Source of the DNA: Anabaena sp. UHCC 0187
Lineage (GTDB): Bacteria; Cyanobacteriota; Cyanobacteriia; Cyanobacteriales; Nostocaceae
Length of the DNA stretch: 59,974 bases
Reading direction: 5' to 3'
Assembly (NCBI RefSeq): GCF_009712035.1
Contig: NZ_VILB01000011.1
Span: forward strand, 1 to 59,974
The number at the start of each line of letters is the position of its first letter. Within the stretch, counting starts at the first letter, position 1. A program made the position numbers and the translations under genes. Shown piece after piece: positions 1 to 6,837 of the stretch. The notes beneath the pieces are model-generated. The model was not told the origin of the DNA and did no database searches. It saw only the letters and a program-made list of their open reading frames with translations.

Positions 1-1
1 G

Positions 2-91
2 GTTGTTAAATTTTTACATTCTTGTAAATCTCTGCAAGTTCAGCAAGTAGGTAAAAAATGGGAAGTGGGTGTTAAAAAGTCGGAACTATGA
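2..91 (+). CDS. C-terminal end of a CDS entering from the left (partial)
   Basis: An open frame runs from the window edge to a TGA at 89-91 and gives 29 residues with a basic tail ending KKWEVGVKKSEL. No start is visible because the gene would begin outside the window. The family cannot be recognised. It may be chance, since 29 codons without a stop is weak evidence. Confidence 0.25.
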   Translation, partial: VVKFLHSCKSLQVQQVGKKWEVGVKKSEL

Positions 92-370
92 TTTGTGTGA
101 TTTATTTGATTTGGATGATTAATTTGATGGAGGTTAAATCGACTGCAAAACTTCCAATCTGTAGCTGCTACCTAATGCAATCGCAAAGCGTTACCTAGTA
201 GTCTGTCAAGAACTAATTCACGGGTAAATAGATTTTTTTAATTTTTCTTCTTTCCTTCTTCCTTCGTGTTCTATCCCTACGGGACGCTGCGCGAACGCGT
301 CTTCGTGGTTCATTCGTTTATCCGTCAAAATTTATTTGACAGACCACTAGTACCATCTAAATAAAAATAG
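92..370. other. Intergenic stretch with a GC-rich palindromic repeat
   Basis: No convincing ORF is seen. Positions about 275-303 hold a GC-rich, palindrome-like string (CTACGGGACGCTGCGCGAAC) of the type dispersed in Nostoc/Anabaena genomes, set in AT-rich sequence. A TCTGTCAAGAAC / GTCAAATTTATTTGACAG neighbourhood around 200-350 is also repetitive. Confidence 0.4.
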
Positions 371-628
371 CAAGTATCCGGACTGAGTGAATCATCAAAT
401 AAAATTGCTGAAAAACCCACCCAAAGAGTTATCTCTACCTACCTAGAACCAAAATCTCATCCTTCCGAGAGGCAGCAAGCTGCTAGTTTACTGCGATCAT
501 TGGAGTGGGGTGGATTTTGGATACAGTTGATTTTAAGCATTATTTCTGGACTGATTTTAGGGTTCTTATTTTTTTGCGACGATCCTCCTCACCGCCTTCT
601 TATGATAACGAAGCATAAAGATAAATAA
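371..628 (+). pseudogene. Truncated DUF3611-like membrane protein (remnant)
   Basis: Frame 371-628 has no ATG near its beginning but reads like the N-terminal part of a cyanobacterial DUF3611 protein: a polar stretch with PTQRVISTYLEPKS, then LEWGGFWIQLILSIISG, a first membrane segment with an aromatic/Gln start, ending in GFLFF. After that the frame runs into unrelated basic residues and a TAA at 626. DUF3611 proteins usually have several membrane helices, so only the front of the gene is left. The next remnant, phosphoketolase, begins 13 bp downstream. The family call is from memory of the motif pattern and is tentative. Confidence 0.38.
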
Positions 629-641
629 AGAGGGAAGAACC

Positions 642-872
642 GTGAAAGCAATTGATCGGACTAGGGTATTAGAAATTGAGCATGAGGAGTTGGAGCAATT
701 TCTCCGAGGCTGCGGCTGGACACCTTACTTTGTGGAAGGTAACGAACCGGAAAAGATGCACGAACTTATGGCCTGCACCTTGGACAAAGCGATCGCAGAT
801 ATCGAGCATAAGCATTACATTGACAAACACGGTGAAGACTTGCCAGAAATCCGCAATTGGAAGTGGGGGTAG
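642..872 (+). pseudogene. Phosphoketolase (XFP) remnant with large internal deletion
   Basis: This 76-codon frame joins two separated parts of D-xylulose-5-phosphate/fructose-6-phosphate phosphoketolase. Residues about 8-52 match the region with EELEQFLRGCGWTPYFVEG, EPEKMHELMA and LDKAIADI, which in the full enzyme (about 800 aa) lies in the N-terminal third. Residues about 53-76 (HYIDKHGEDLPEIRNWKW) are the extreme C-terminus. Roughly 500 intervening residues and the true N-terminus are missing, so the thiamine-diphosphate active site is gone. A GTG at 642 preceded by AGAGGGAA could still start translation. The full enzyme produces acetyl-phosphate from sugar phosphates. Neighbouring PPK2 and HPF remnants suggest a decayed energy/stress island. 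Confidence 0.75.
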
Positions 873-995
873 TGAAAATGAAAGTCAAAAATTCCATCTC
901 TTCCTCTCTGCGACTCTGCGCCTCTGCGTGTTAGCGAAGCCCGAAAGATTCATACCAGCCAACCACAAAACTCAAACAATTAAAGGAGTTGCAAT

Positions 996-1766
996 ATGTT
1001 CATCAAAGCCAAAACCCTCGAAGGTTTCAAATTGAATAGCTTCAACGGTGAAATCGGGCAGGTCAAAGAATTTTACTTCGACGACCAGCACTGGACGATT
1101 CGCTACCTAGTGGCCGACACCAGAGATTGGCTGACGGGCAGACAGGTGCTAATTTCACCCTACGTGCTTGGCGATCCGGATCAGGGACAGCAGTACATCA
1201 CCGTCTATTTGACCAAAGAGCAGATTGAGAATAGTCCATCCTTGGACAGTTCCAAACCCGTATCACAACAGTTTGAGATGGATTATCATGTATATTATGG
1301 TTATCCAATGTATTGGGGTGGCTCATATATGTGGGGAGCTTACCCCTATATTCAGCGAGATCGTGAACAATGGTCTAAATCTAGCCCAGCAGAGAAAAAA
1401 GAAGATCCCAATTTGCGGAGTACCCGTGAGGTGAGTGGCTATCATATTCAAGCTACAGATGGCGAGATCGGTCACGTTGAGGACTTTATCATTGATTATG
1501 AAACCTGGGCGATTCGGTATCTAATCGTTGATACAGTCAATTGGTGGTCGGGGAAAAAAGTTCTGCTTTCACCGCAATGGATTGAGCGCGTGAGTTGGGG
1601 TGAGTCAAAAGTCTTCATCAATCTGCCCCGCGAAATCATCCAGCGATCGCCGGAATATATACAGGATACCGTGCTAATCCGGGATTACGAGACTCGACTG
1701 CATCAACATTACAATCGCCAAGGCTACTGGGTTGATAGCTCGAAGGATCTGGTGCAAATCCGGTAA
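996..1766 (+). CDS. PRC-barrel domain protein (two tandem PRC barrels)
   Basis: 256 aa with a good Shine-Dalgarno (AAGGAG at 983-988). Two copies of a PRC-barrel unit are visible. The first, about residues 1-70, contains GEIGQVKEFYFDDQHWTIRY and a VADTRDWLTGR turn. The second, about residues 145-215, contains GEIGHVEDFIIDYETWAIRY and VDTVNWWSGKK. They are joined by a Tyr/Gly-rich linker (MDYHVYYGYPMYWGG). PRC barrels occur in the photosynthetic reaction centre H subunit and RimM; stand-alone bacterial versions often sit in stress-response gene groups. Its neighbours (HPF-like, phosphoketolase stub, thioredoxin) fit a stress island. Substrate or partner is unknown. Confidence 0.85.
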   Translation: MFIKAKTLEGFKLNSFNGEIGQVKEFYFDDQHWTIRYLVADTRDWLTGRQVLISPYVLGDPDQGQQYITVYLTKEQIENSPSLDSSKPVSQQFEMDYHVYYGYPMYWGGSYMWGAYPYIQRDREQWSKSSPAEKKEDPNLRSTREVSGYHIQATDGEIGHVEDFIIDYETWAIRYLIVDTVNWWSGKKVLLSPQWIERVSWGESKVFINLPREIIQRSPEYIQDTVLIRDYETRLHQHYNRQGYWVDSSKDLVQIR

Positions 1767-1914
1767 ACTGTGTGCGAATAATATCTGGGCGCAATCTGTC
1801 TGACCGAACAATTTTAGATTTTGGATTGGGAATTTTCGGTACAGCTTCCCAGCCTCTTCACTGCGGAATTAATCGAAAATACTCGCTGCGCCGTGTGCTT
1901 CGCTAACGCCAATC

Positions 1915-2061
1915 TAAAATCCTCAAGCTCTCACCCGGCTAGTGGTAGCTGGCATCATTTATACCAAGTTGCAAGAATTGGATCTCAAGTATCCAAACGT
2001 CAGTAAAGAAAAACATCAAGAACTGTTGGTTGCAAAAGCAATGCTGGAAAGTAATCGGTAA
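1915..2061 (+). pseudogene. Polyphosphate kinase 2 C-terminal remnant
   Basis: In the frame ending with TAA at 2059-2061, the peptide LVVAGIIYTKLQELDLKYP followed by VSKEKHQELLVAKAMLES resembles the C-terminal end of PPK2-family polyphosphate kinases. In that family it follows the RN-L-V-V-A-x-I-I segment after the nucleotide-binding core. No Walker motifs or upstream PPK2 sequence precede it; instead 1880-1915 is palindromic repeat sequence. I infer that a repeat or deletion removed the rest of the gene. Confidence 0.5.
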
Positions 2062-2093
2062 AGGCTGCTGCTAGAGCGATTTGGGGAACGAAA

Positions 2094-2126
2094 GGCGAAG
2101 ATATGTGCTGCATGATAGAAGCCTGA
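2094..2126 (+). pseudogene. Short duplicate of an HPF-like gene segment
   Basis: Bases 2099-2122 match 4467-4490, inside the intact HPF-like gene, at 23 of 24 positions. Both encode D-M-(C/R)-C-M-I-E-A in frame; here a TGA follows directly at 2124-2126. This is either a leftover of a second HPF/RaiA-type gene or the footprint of a rearrangement between the two sites about 2.4 kb apart. Confidence 0.55.
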
Positions 2127-2155
2127 ATTACAGAACATAAAAAAGGAGATATGCC

Positions 2156-2398
2156 ATGAATGCTATCAAGATTGAAATTTTGGGTACAGGCTGCAAAAAG
2201 TGCCAACAGCTAGAAGCCAATGCTCAAGAAGCGGTAGCTAATCTCAATTTAACTGCTGAAGTTCTACACATTACCGACCCAATCGAAATTGCTAAACGAG
2301 GTGTGATGTCTACTCCCGCCATGACAATCAATGGCAAAGTTGCCAGCAAAGGTCAAGTCATAAGTGTCGAACAGATTAAGCCTCTATTACAGCGTTAA
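2156..2398 (+). CDS. Small thioredoxin-like protein with CKKC active site
   Basis: 80 aa, with AAGGAG at 2143-2148 upstream of the ATG. The sequence begins with a beta strand (IKIEILGTGC) and carries C13-K-K-C16, the CxxC of the MTH895/TM0996-type mini-thioredoxins, then a cis-proline segment (MSTPAMTINGK) and a C-terminal helix. This family (thioredoxin_3, redox-active disulfide protein 2) is usually encoded next to a DUF318/ArsP-like permease, exactly as here, with a 12-bp gap. Role: probably thiol-disulfide chemistry serving the permease or handling of a metal or metalloid. That function is inference from the gene pair. Confidence 0.88.
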   Translation: MNAIKIEILGTGCKKCQQLEANAQEAVANLNLTAEVLHITDPIEIAKRGVMSTPAMTINGKVASKGQVISVEQIKPLLQR

Positions 2399-2410
2399 AG
2401 GGGCCAATTT

Positions 2411-3409
2411 ATGTTCGATCCATTTTATCCGTTTGATTGGTTGGCAATCCAAATTGTCACCCAAATCTTGGGCTTGCCGATTTCATCGCATTTAGGGTCA
2501 AGTCTGCACTTCTTTCTTTACGATGTACCAAAAGTCTTAACATTACTGATTGTAATTAGCTTCATTGTTGGAACATTTCAAAGCTTTTTAGAACCAGAGC
2601 GCGTTCGCTCTTTGCTAGAAGGAAAGCGTACTTTTGCAGGAAATATTTTGGCGGCAATGGTAGGAATATTTACACCATTCTGTTCTTGCTCTGCGGTTCC
2701 TTTGTTTATCGGCTTTTTGGAAGCAGGTGTACCTTTAGGCGTGACCTTTTCTTATCTGATGGCAGCGCCAATGGTAAATGAGGTTGCTGTTATCCTTCTC
2801 TGGGGATTATTTGGGTTGAAGGTGACGCTGATCTACATTGGCTTTGGTGTGGGTTTAGCGATCGCTTCTGGATACATCATCGGACTCATGAAATTAGAAA
2901 AATGGGTAGAACCATTTGTTTGGGAACTGCAAAAATCTCATCAAGCAATACCTCTAGAAGGGGAAGACAACCTAGAAACAGTGGCGTTAAATTGGGGACA
3001 AAGATTTGAGCAAGGAAGATTCCAATCCAGTGAAATTGTGCGATCGGTTTGGCTTTATGTGGTAATTGGGATTGCGATCGGTGCAGGGATTCATGGTTAT
3101 GTGCCGACAGATTTTATTATTAAATATGCAGGCGCGAATAATCCTTTTGCAGTGCTGATTGCAGTAATTTTGGGTGTTCCACTCTATGCCAATATTGCGG
3201 GTGTAATGCCAATTACTGAAGCTTTAGTAAATAAAGGAATGCCTATGGGTACAGTTTTAGCTTTCACCATGGCGGTAACAGCACTATCTCTTCCGGAAAT
3301 AGTGATTCTTAAAAAAGTCCTACGACCACAGCTATTAGCTGTATTTATTGGGTTGATGACCGTTGGCATTATCAGCATTGGCTACATATTCAACGCCATA
3401 ATTAATTGA
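2411..3409 (+). CDS. DUF318/ArsP-family permease
   Basis: 332 aa, very hydrophobic, about eight membrane helices. The family hallmark F-C-S-C-S-A-V-P sits at about residue 95 after GIFTP and before GFLEAGVPLG, and a second half repeats the pattern (GVPLYANIAGVMPITEALV). These permeases are proposed to export organoarsenicals or other thiol-reactive species; the Cys pair in a membrane helix is characteristic. It follows the CKKC mini-thioredoxin by 12 bp, a conserved pair, so they are probably co-transcribed. No ArsR regulator is seen nearby. Substrate is not determinable from sequence. Confidence 0.85.
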   Translation: MFDPFYPFDWLAIQIVTQILGLPISSHLGSSLHFFLYDVPKVLTLLIVISFIVGTFQSFLEPERVRSLLEGKRTFAGNILAAMVGIFTPFCSCSAVPLFIGFLEAGVPLGVTFSYLMAAPMVNEVAVILLWGLFGLKVTLIYIGFGVGLAIASGYIIGLMKLEKWVEPFVWELQKSHQAIPLEGEDNLETVALNWGQRFEQGRFQSSEIVRSVWLYVVIGIAIGAGIHGYVPTDFIIKYAGANNPFAVLIAVILGVPLYANIAGVMPITEALVNKGMPMGTVLAFTMAVTALSLPEIVILKKVLRPQLLAVFIGLMTVGIISIGYIFNAIIN

Positions 3410-3436
3410 CTTGCTCCCTTACAATTGGGAAATTAT

Positions 3437-3529
3437 ATGAATACACAAGACCTTATAGACACCGCAAGGATGCTTACTCAACTGCCAAAAGCTTGTGTAA
3501 ACAACCAAGGGAAATCGGCGATGGGATAA
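3437..3529 (+). pseudogene. Possible N-terminal stub of class I fructose-bisphosphate aldolase
   Basis: An ATG at 3437 opens a 30-codon frame beginning MNTQDLIDTARMLTQ. This resembles the first residues of cyanobacterial class I aldolases, where it is followed by a GLLAMDES segment that is absent here. Only about 14 residues are alike, so the call is speculative. It is listed because the same stretch holds remnants of phosphoketolase and PPK2. Confidence 0.22.
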
Positions 3530-3682
3530 GCAAATCAAAAGAGGTAGATAGACGAATTTCTGTCGAGAAAACAACTCAACCTCAGATAGAGTAAAGGTTA
3601 GGATAAATTTAATTATAATTGGAATTCAGAGAAATAAAGCGTCAATAACCCTACCCTAAAGAGGGATGGGGCTTGTAATTAA

Positions 3683-3853
3683 TATGGTTTTTCCAAAGGT
3701 GGGAATGGACGTAAATATGGTGGAACTACAACAAGGCATGGATTTATAAAAGGTGATTTTGTAGAAGCTACCCAAGGTAAGAAAACATTTTTTGGTTGCG
3801 TTAGAAATGGTTCAAAAAGTCTTTCTAGTCCTAGAGAAAATGCACCTACTTAA
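3683..3853 (+). pseudogene. C-terminal remnant of an IscB-type (RRXRR/HNH) protein
   Basis: In the frame ending with TAA at 3851, the peptide FSKGGNGRKYGGTTTRHGF followed by IKGDFVEATQGKKTFFG closely follows the C-terminal module of cyanobacterial IscB-type proteins, which carry K-G-G-x-R-x-K-Y-G-G-T, then R-K-G-D-x-V-x-A and G-W-V. The upstream RuvC/HNH portion is absent: a stop precedes 3683. The usual downstream SVSDANWKRLG block is also missing. IscB is the OMEGA nuclease related to Cas9. Only this scar of about 40 recognisable residues remains, so no nuclease activity is expected. Confidence 0.55.
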
Positions 3854-3965
3854 ACAAGAATTTCGAGATATATTTGATATCGAAGCACTGCTGCAAACAG
3901 ATCACGCAGAATTTTGGGCAGATGGAGTAATTAAACTATTAGATTGCAATCCTATTTCTCCATAA
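3801..3965 (+). pseudogene. Transposase-like fragment (uncertain)
   Basis: Frame 3801-3965 (ATG at 3807, 52 codons) contains VLEKMHLLKQEFRDIFDIEA, which recalls the K-x-L-K-x-E-F-R-x-I-F-E segment of ISL3-like transposases. The end (WADGVIKLLDCNPISP) is compatible with a degenerate continuation. It overlaps the IscB-like remnant in another frame, so the boundary between two mobile-element scars probably lies near 3800. Family assignment is weak. Confidence 0.28.
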
Positions 3966-4301
3966 AAGGAGAGGTAGAACCATTTGTTTTTGTTATTGAT
4001 AACTGGAAGATTTAATTCGATATTCTGATAGAAAAACTATGTTGTTAGATTTCAAAAAACTCCCCAGGAAGGATGCTTATTCCTACCTTTGACTCCAAAA
4101 CACTACATTATTTCGGGATTAGAAAAAATGGGGGTCGGGAATAAAAATAGCGATAGCGAAGCTGACCGAAGGTATCGCTTTGGTGGATCTGCTCATACTG
4201 TTCTACCCAATCTGGCGGGCGTTCACCTGACCAGTTTGCAAACTCAATTAGGTCATTCCATCTAAATATTAAGCCAATCACAATTACAACAGAAGAACAT
4301 C
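3966..4301. other. Degenerate region with possible recombinase tail and palindromic repeat
   Basis: No intact gene. Positions 4150-4178 carry a palindromic repeat (GCGATAGCGAAGC...GGTATCGC) of the same type as 6441-6469. The frame 4182-4265 ends with HTVLPNLAGVHLTSLQTQLG followed by HSI and TAA; the L-x-x-L-G-H-S pattern resembles the end of tyrosine recombinases, but only about 20 residues are comparable. Together with the flanking stubs this looks like a decayed mobile-element landing site. Confidence 0.3.
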
Positions 4302-4667
4302 ATGCAAATCCAAATCCATACCGGACATAACATCGAAGGTCACGAAGCACTCGCCAATCAGGTTAGTGATGTAGTGGCAGAGAGTCTGAGCCGATTCAGC
4401 GATAACATCACTCAAGTTGATGTTCATCTGAGTGATGAGAACAGCGACAAGAAGGGCGGCAATGACGATATGCGCTGCATGATAGAAGCCCATCTCGCAG
4501 GATACCACCCCCTGGCGGTAACAGATCAGGCAGAAACCTTAGACCAAGCTGTTGACGGGGCTGCGGAGAAATTGACCAACTTGATTGAACACACCCTTGG
4601 GCGACGGTCGCATCAAGCGAGTCATCGGACTGACCCACCTTTGTCTAGTTCAATTAATAGTCATTGA
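4302..4667 (+). CDS. HPF/RaiA-like ribosome-associated stress protein (short form)
   Basis: 121 aa. The N-terminal 100 residues have the beta-alpha-beta-beta-beta-alpha pattern of the sigma-54 modulation/S30EA family: MQIQIHTGHNIEGHEAL, then a helix, ITQVDVHLSDEN, the strand CMIEAHLAGYHPLAV, and a final helix DQAVDGAAEKLTNLIEHTLG. The C-terminal tail (about 20 residues) is polar and low in complexity. Long-form HPF adds a dimerisation domain that is lacking here. The role in the family is binding the 30S subunit during stress or stationary phase, giving hibernating ribosomes. A 24-bp near-copy of its coding sequence lies at 2099-2122. Confidence 0.8.
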   Translation: MQIQIHTGHNIEGHEALANQVSDVVAESLSRFSDNITQVDVHLSDENSDKKGGNDDMRCMIEAHLAGYHPLAVTDQAETLDQAVDGAAEKLTNLIEHTLGRRSHQASHRTDPPLSSSINSH

Positions 4668-4844
4668 AGGAGACAGGAGGCAGAAGGAGTAAATCAGTAG
4701 TTTGCAATCAAAGTTTGATTATTTCTGTCTGTGAAACGATTGATAACAATTTGCTGTAAATCCCGAATTTTTACTCTGAAATTGCCAAAGATTTTAACTA
4801 ACCTGATACAAATTTGAGCAAAAAATTTACTAAAGAGGTAAATC

Positions 4845-5987
4845 ATGAACTTATTCACTATTGATGAATTAACCACTTTAACCACAGCGTCAAACCCGAC
4901 CTCTATCTCAATCTATGCACCAATAGAGCGTTTAGGAGTCGAAACCAAACAAAATCCAATTCGATTAAAGAATTTGGTTCGACAAGCGGAAGAACAATTG
5001 CTGGCGCTGGGAATGCGTGGACAGGATGCCAAAGAGTTGCTGCAACCCATCCATGAACTAGATGCAAATGATGACTTCTGGCAACATCAAAGCGATGGAT
5101 TGGCAATTTTTCTATCTCCCAATCAGTTCCGCTACTACTGTTTACCGATCACTTTCCCTGAATTAACGGTAGTTGGCGATCGCTTCCACATCAAACCACT
5201 ATTGCAATTAATGTCCGGGGATGGGACGTTTTCTGTTCTAGCTTTGAGCCAAAACCAAGTGCGGTTATTTCAAGGAACCCGTTATCACCTGGATGAAGTT
5301 GAGTTAACGGATGTACCGACCAATATTGCAGCAGCCTTGCAGTACGATGATCTCGAAAAAAACCTCCAAGTACATACAGGTTCATCACAAGGCAATACTG
5401 GGATTTTTCATGGACAAGGAGGCGGAAACGAAGATCACAAAAATGATTTATTGCGTTACTTTCGCCAAGTTAACAACGGTTTAGAGTCTTTCTTCACAAA
5501 CCAGCAAACACCGCTAATTTTGGCAGGAGTTGATTATCTATTGCCGATTTACCACGAGGCAAATACTTATGCCCACTTGCTACCCAATGGTATCACGGGT
5601 AATCCAGAAACTTTGAGTTTGGAAGAACTGCATACCCAGGCTTGGCAGATTGCACAACCCTATTTTGATCTCGCCAAAGGATCAACAATTTCCCATTACG
5701 AGGAACTACAAGGTAGCGAAAAAACGGCTAATACTATCGAAAAAGTTGTATCTGCCGCTTATTTCCAGCGTGTTGAAACCTTGTTTGTGCCTATTGATAA
5801 AACTGTTTGGGGAGTATTCAATCCAGAAGGGAATTCCATTCAGATTCATGCTCAACAGGAAATAGGTGATGAAGATTTGCTCGATCTGGCAGCACTACAT
5901 ACGCTGACCAATGGGGGAACGGTTTACGCCGTAGCACAGGGAGATGTACCTGAACATAAAGCGATAGCTGCTATCCTGCGCTATTGA
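4845..5987 (+). CDS. baeRF-family protein (archaeo-eukaryotic release factor-like)
   Basis: 380 aa, preceded by AGAGGT. The N-terminal half has the features of the bacterial baeRF3-like proteins: SISIYAPIERLGVETKQNPI, RLKNLVRQAEEQLLALG, and LAIFLSPNQFRYYCLPI with FHIKPLLQLM. The C-terminal half holds an Rossmann/L7Ae-like region (ILAGVDYLLPIYHEAN) and VDKTVWGVFNPEGNSI-like strands. The family is related to eRF1/Pelota and is predicted to act in stress-related ribosome rescue or RNA handling, but no biochemical role is established. It lies between an HPF-like and a PII-like gene, consistent with a stress/translation group. Confidence 0.7.
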   Translation: MNLFTIDELTTLTTASNPTSISIYAPIERLGVETKQNPIRLKNLVRQAEEQLLALGMRGQDAKELLQPIHELDANDDFWQHQSDGLAIFLSPNQFRYYCLPITFPELTVVGDRFHIKPLLQLMSGDGTFSVLALSQNQVRLFQGTRYHLDEVELTDVPTNIAAALQYDDLEKNLQVHTGSSQGNTGIFHGQGGGNEDHKNDLLRYFRQVNNGLESFFTNQQTPLILAGVDYLLPIYHEANTYAHLLPNGITGNPETLSLEELHTQAWQIAQPYFDLAKGSTISHYEELQGSEKTANTIEKVVSAAYFQRVETLFVPIDKTVWGVFNPEGNSIQIHAQQEIGDEDLLDLAALHTLTNGGTVYAVAQGDVPEHKAIAAILRY

Positions 5988-6034
5988 AAGCCGCTGCGGT
6001 GAAGGAATTAAATCTTTATTCTGGAGAATTGCCC

Positions 6035-6358
6035 ATGTCCCCCTCATCCCCACCCATCGAATCGGCTGTACTGGTTGTCATCATTGGTGAAACCGTCTTG
6101 CAAAGTCCCATTATCAATCTGCTGAAAGACTTAGACGTAAGTGGTTATACTATCTCCCAAGCCCAAGGCGCAGGTCGCCACGGCAGCCGTAGGGGAGATA
6201 TGGTCAGCTATAACACTAATATTGAGATCAAAACCGTTGTGTCTCAGGAAGTCTCGGAGGCGATCTTCTCCGGTCTGGTCGAGTATCAATCTAATCATGC
6301 CTTGATCGCTTTTCGACAAAATGTTGAAGCCTTGACTGGATTTAAAATAAGCACATAG
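6035..6358 (+). CDS. PII-like signalling protein
   Basis: 107 aa from the ATG at 6035, which has a TGGAG element at 6022-6026; an in-frame TTG at 5984 would overlap the previous stop and seems less likely. The fold of the PII superfamily is visible: strand LVVIIGETVLQSPIINLL, then VSGYTISQAQGAGRHGSRRG (the T-loop region with a G-x-G-R-H-G motif) and IEIKTVVSQEVSEAIFSGLV. It lacks the uridylylated Tyr context of GlnB and resembles PII-like sensors such as SbtB or CutA-like proteins that bind nucleotides. The partner is unknown; the upstream baeRF gene may be co-transcribed. Confidence 0.7.
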   Translation: MSPSSPPIESAVLVVIIGETVLQSPIINLLKDLDVSGYTISQAQGAGRHGSRRGDMVSYNTNIEIKTVVSQEVSEAIFSGLVEYQSNHALIAFRQNVEALTGFKIST

Positions 6359-6440
6359 TGATGAAGCCAGTAATATGCTAAACCTTTGATGACTTAATTT
6401 AACGATTTGCAGAAGTCCCCACCTTTTAATTGAGGGGCAA

Positions 6441-6469
6441 GCGATAGCGAAGCGCTCCGCAGGAATCGC
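6441..6469. repeat. Palindromic repeat GCGATAGCGAAGC-type
   Basis: GCGATAGCGAAGCG followed by CTCCGCAGGAATCGC. Related copies are at 4150-4178 and, more degenerate, at 9223-9253. Such HIP-like palindromic repeats are dispersed between genes in Nostocales genomes. Confidence 0.55.
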
Positions 6470-6518
6470 GCTACAGGGTATGTTACAATGACCAGAGTTA
6501 TTTCTCAAACAAAATGCA

Positions 6519-6770
6519 ATGCGACAAGTTTCAGTTTCAGAAGTAAAGGAAGATTTTGCTTACATTATGGATAGCGCCCAACAAGAACCCATTCTTGTTA
6601 AGGAACATGATCGCAATTATGTGGCTATTATTTCGATGAATGATTATGAGGATTTGGTAAAGATTAAAAATCTGCGTTTAAAAAATATATCGGCGGATTT
6701 AGGGGCAGAAGCTCAGGCAAATGGACTAACCTTAGAACTGTTAAACGAGATACTTAACAGTGATGCTTAA
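6519..6770 (+). CDS. Phd/YefM-family antitoxin
   Basis: 83 aa. The N-terminal MRQVSVSEVKEDFAYIMDS is a typical Phd/YefM DNA-binding half, followed by EPILVKEHDRNYVAIISMND and the helix YEDLVKIKNLRLKN. Antitoxins of this family repress their own operon and neutralise the partner toxin through the C-terminal segment. The stop codon overlaps the ATG (6763) of a PIN-domain toxin that is cut after 24 codons, so the antitoxin is now without an intact partner. Confidence 0.85.
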   Translation: MRQVSVSEVKEDFAYIMDSAQQEPILVKEHDRNYVAIISMNDYEDLVKIKNLRLKNISADLGAEAQANGLTLELLNEILNSDA

Positions 6771-6837
6771 TCGCTATGTTTTGGATGCTAATGTCTTAGT
6801 TAGTGCTGTTTTATCTCCTAGTTCTACTGCTAAATAA
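6763..6837 (+). pseudogene. PIN-domain toxin, truncated after 24 codons
   Basis: ATG at 6763 overlaps the antitoxin stop by 8 bp. The sequence MLNRYVLDANVLVSAVLSPS contains the first acidic PIN residue (D in VLDANVLVSA), the usual start of VapC-like ribonucleases, but TAA follows 24 codons in. The remaining roughly 110 residues with the other acidic residues are absent. The break lies where the minus-strand cassette at 6830-8325 begins, so an insertion with loss of the toxin remainder is the simplest reading. Confidence 0.7.

Noticed and set aside
676-1035. 119-aa ORF overlapping the phosphoketolase stub and PRC gene start
   Set aside because: It is out of frame with both recognisable sequences, low in complexity, and runs through a dispersed CTCTGCG repeat.
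1821-2006. 61-aa ORF
   Set aside because: It crosses a palindromic repeat and is in a different frame from the PPK2-like remnant, which has the better family match.
3406-3594. 62-aa ORF after the permease
   Set aside because: No start signal or family resemblance; another frame here (from 3437) looks more gene-like.
6131-6508. 125-aa minus-strand ORF
   Set aside because: Antisense to the PII-like gene, whose fold pattern is clear on the plus strand.
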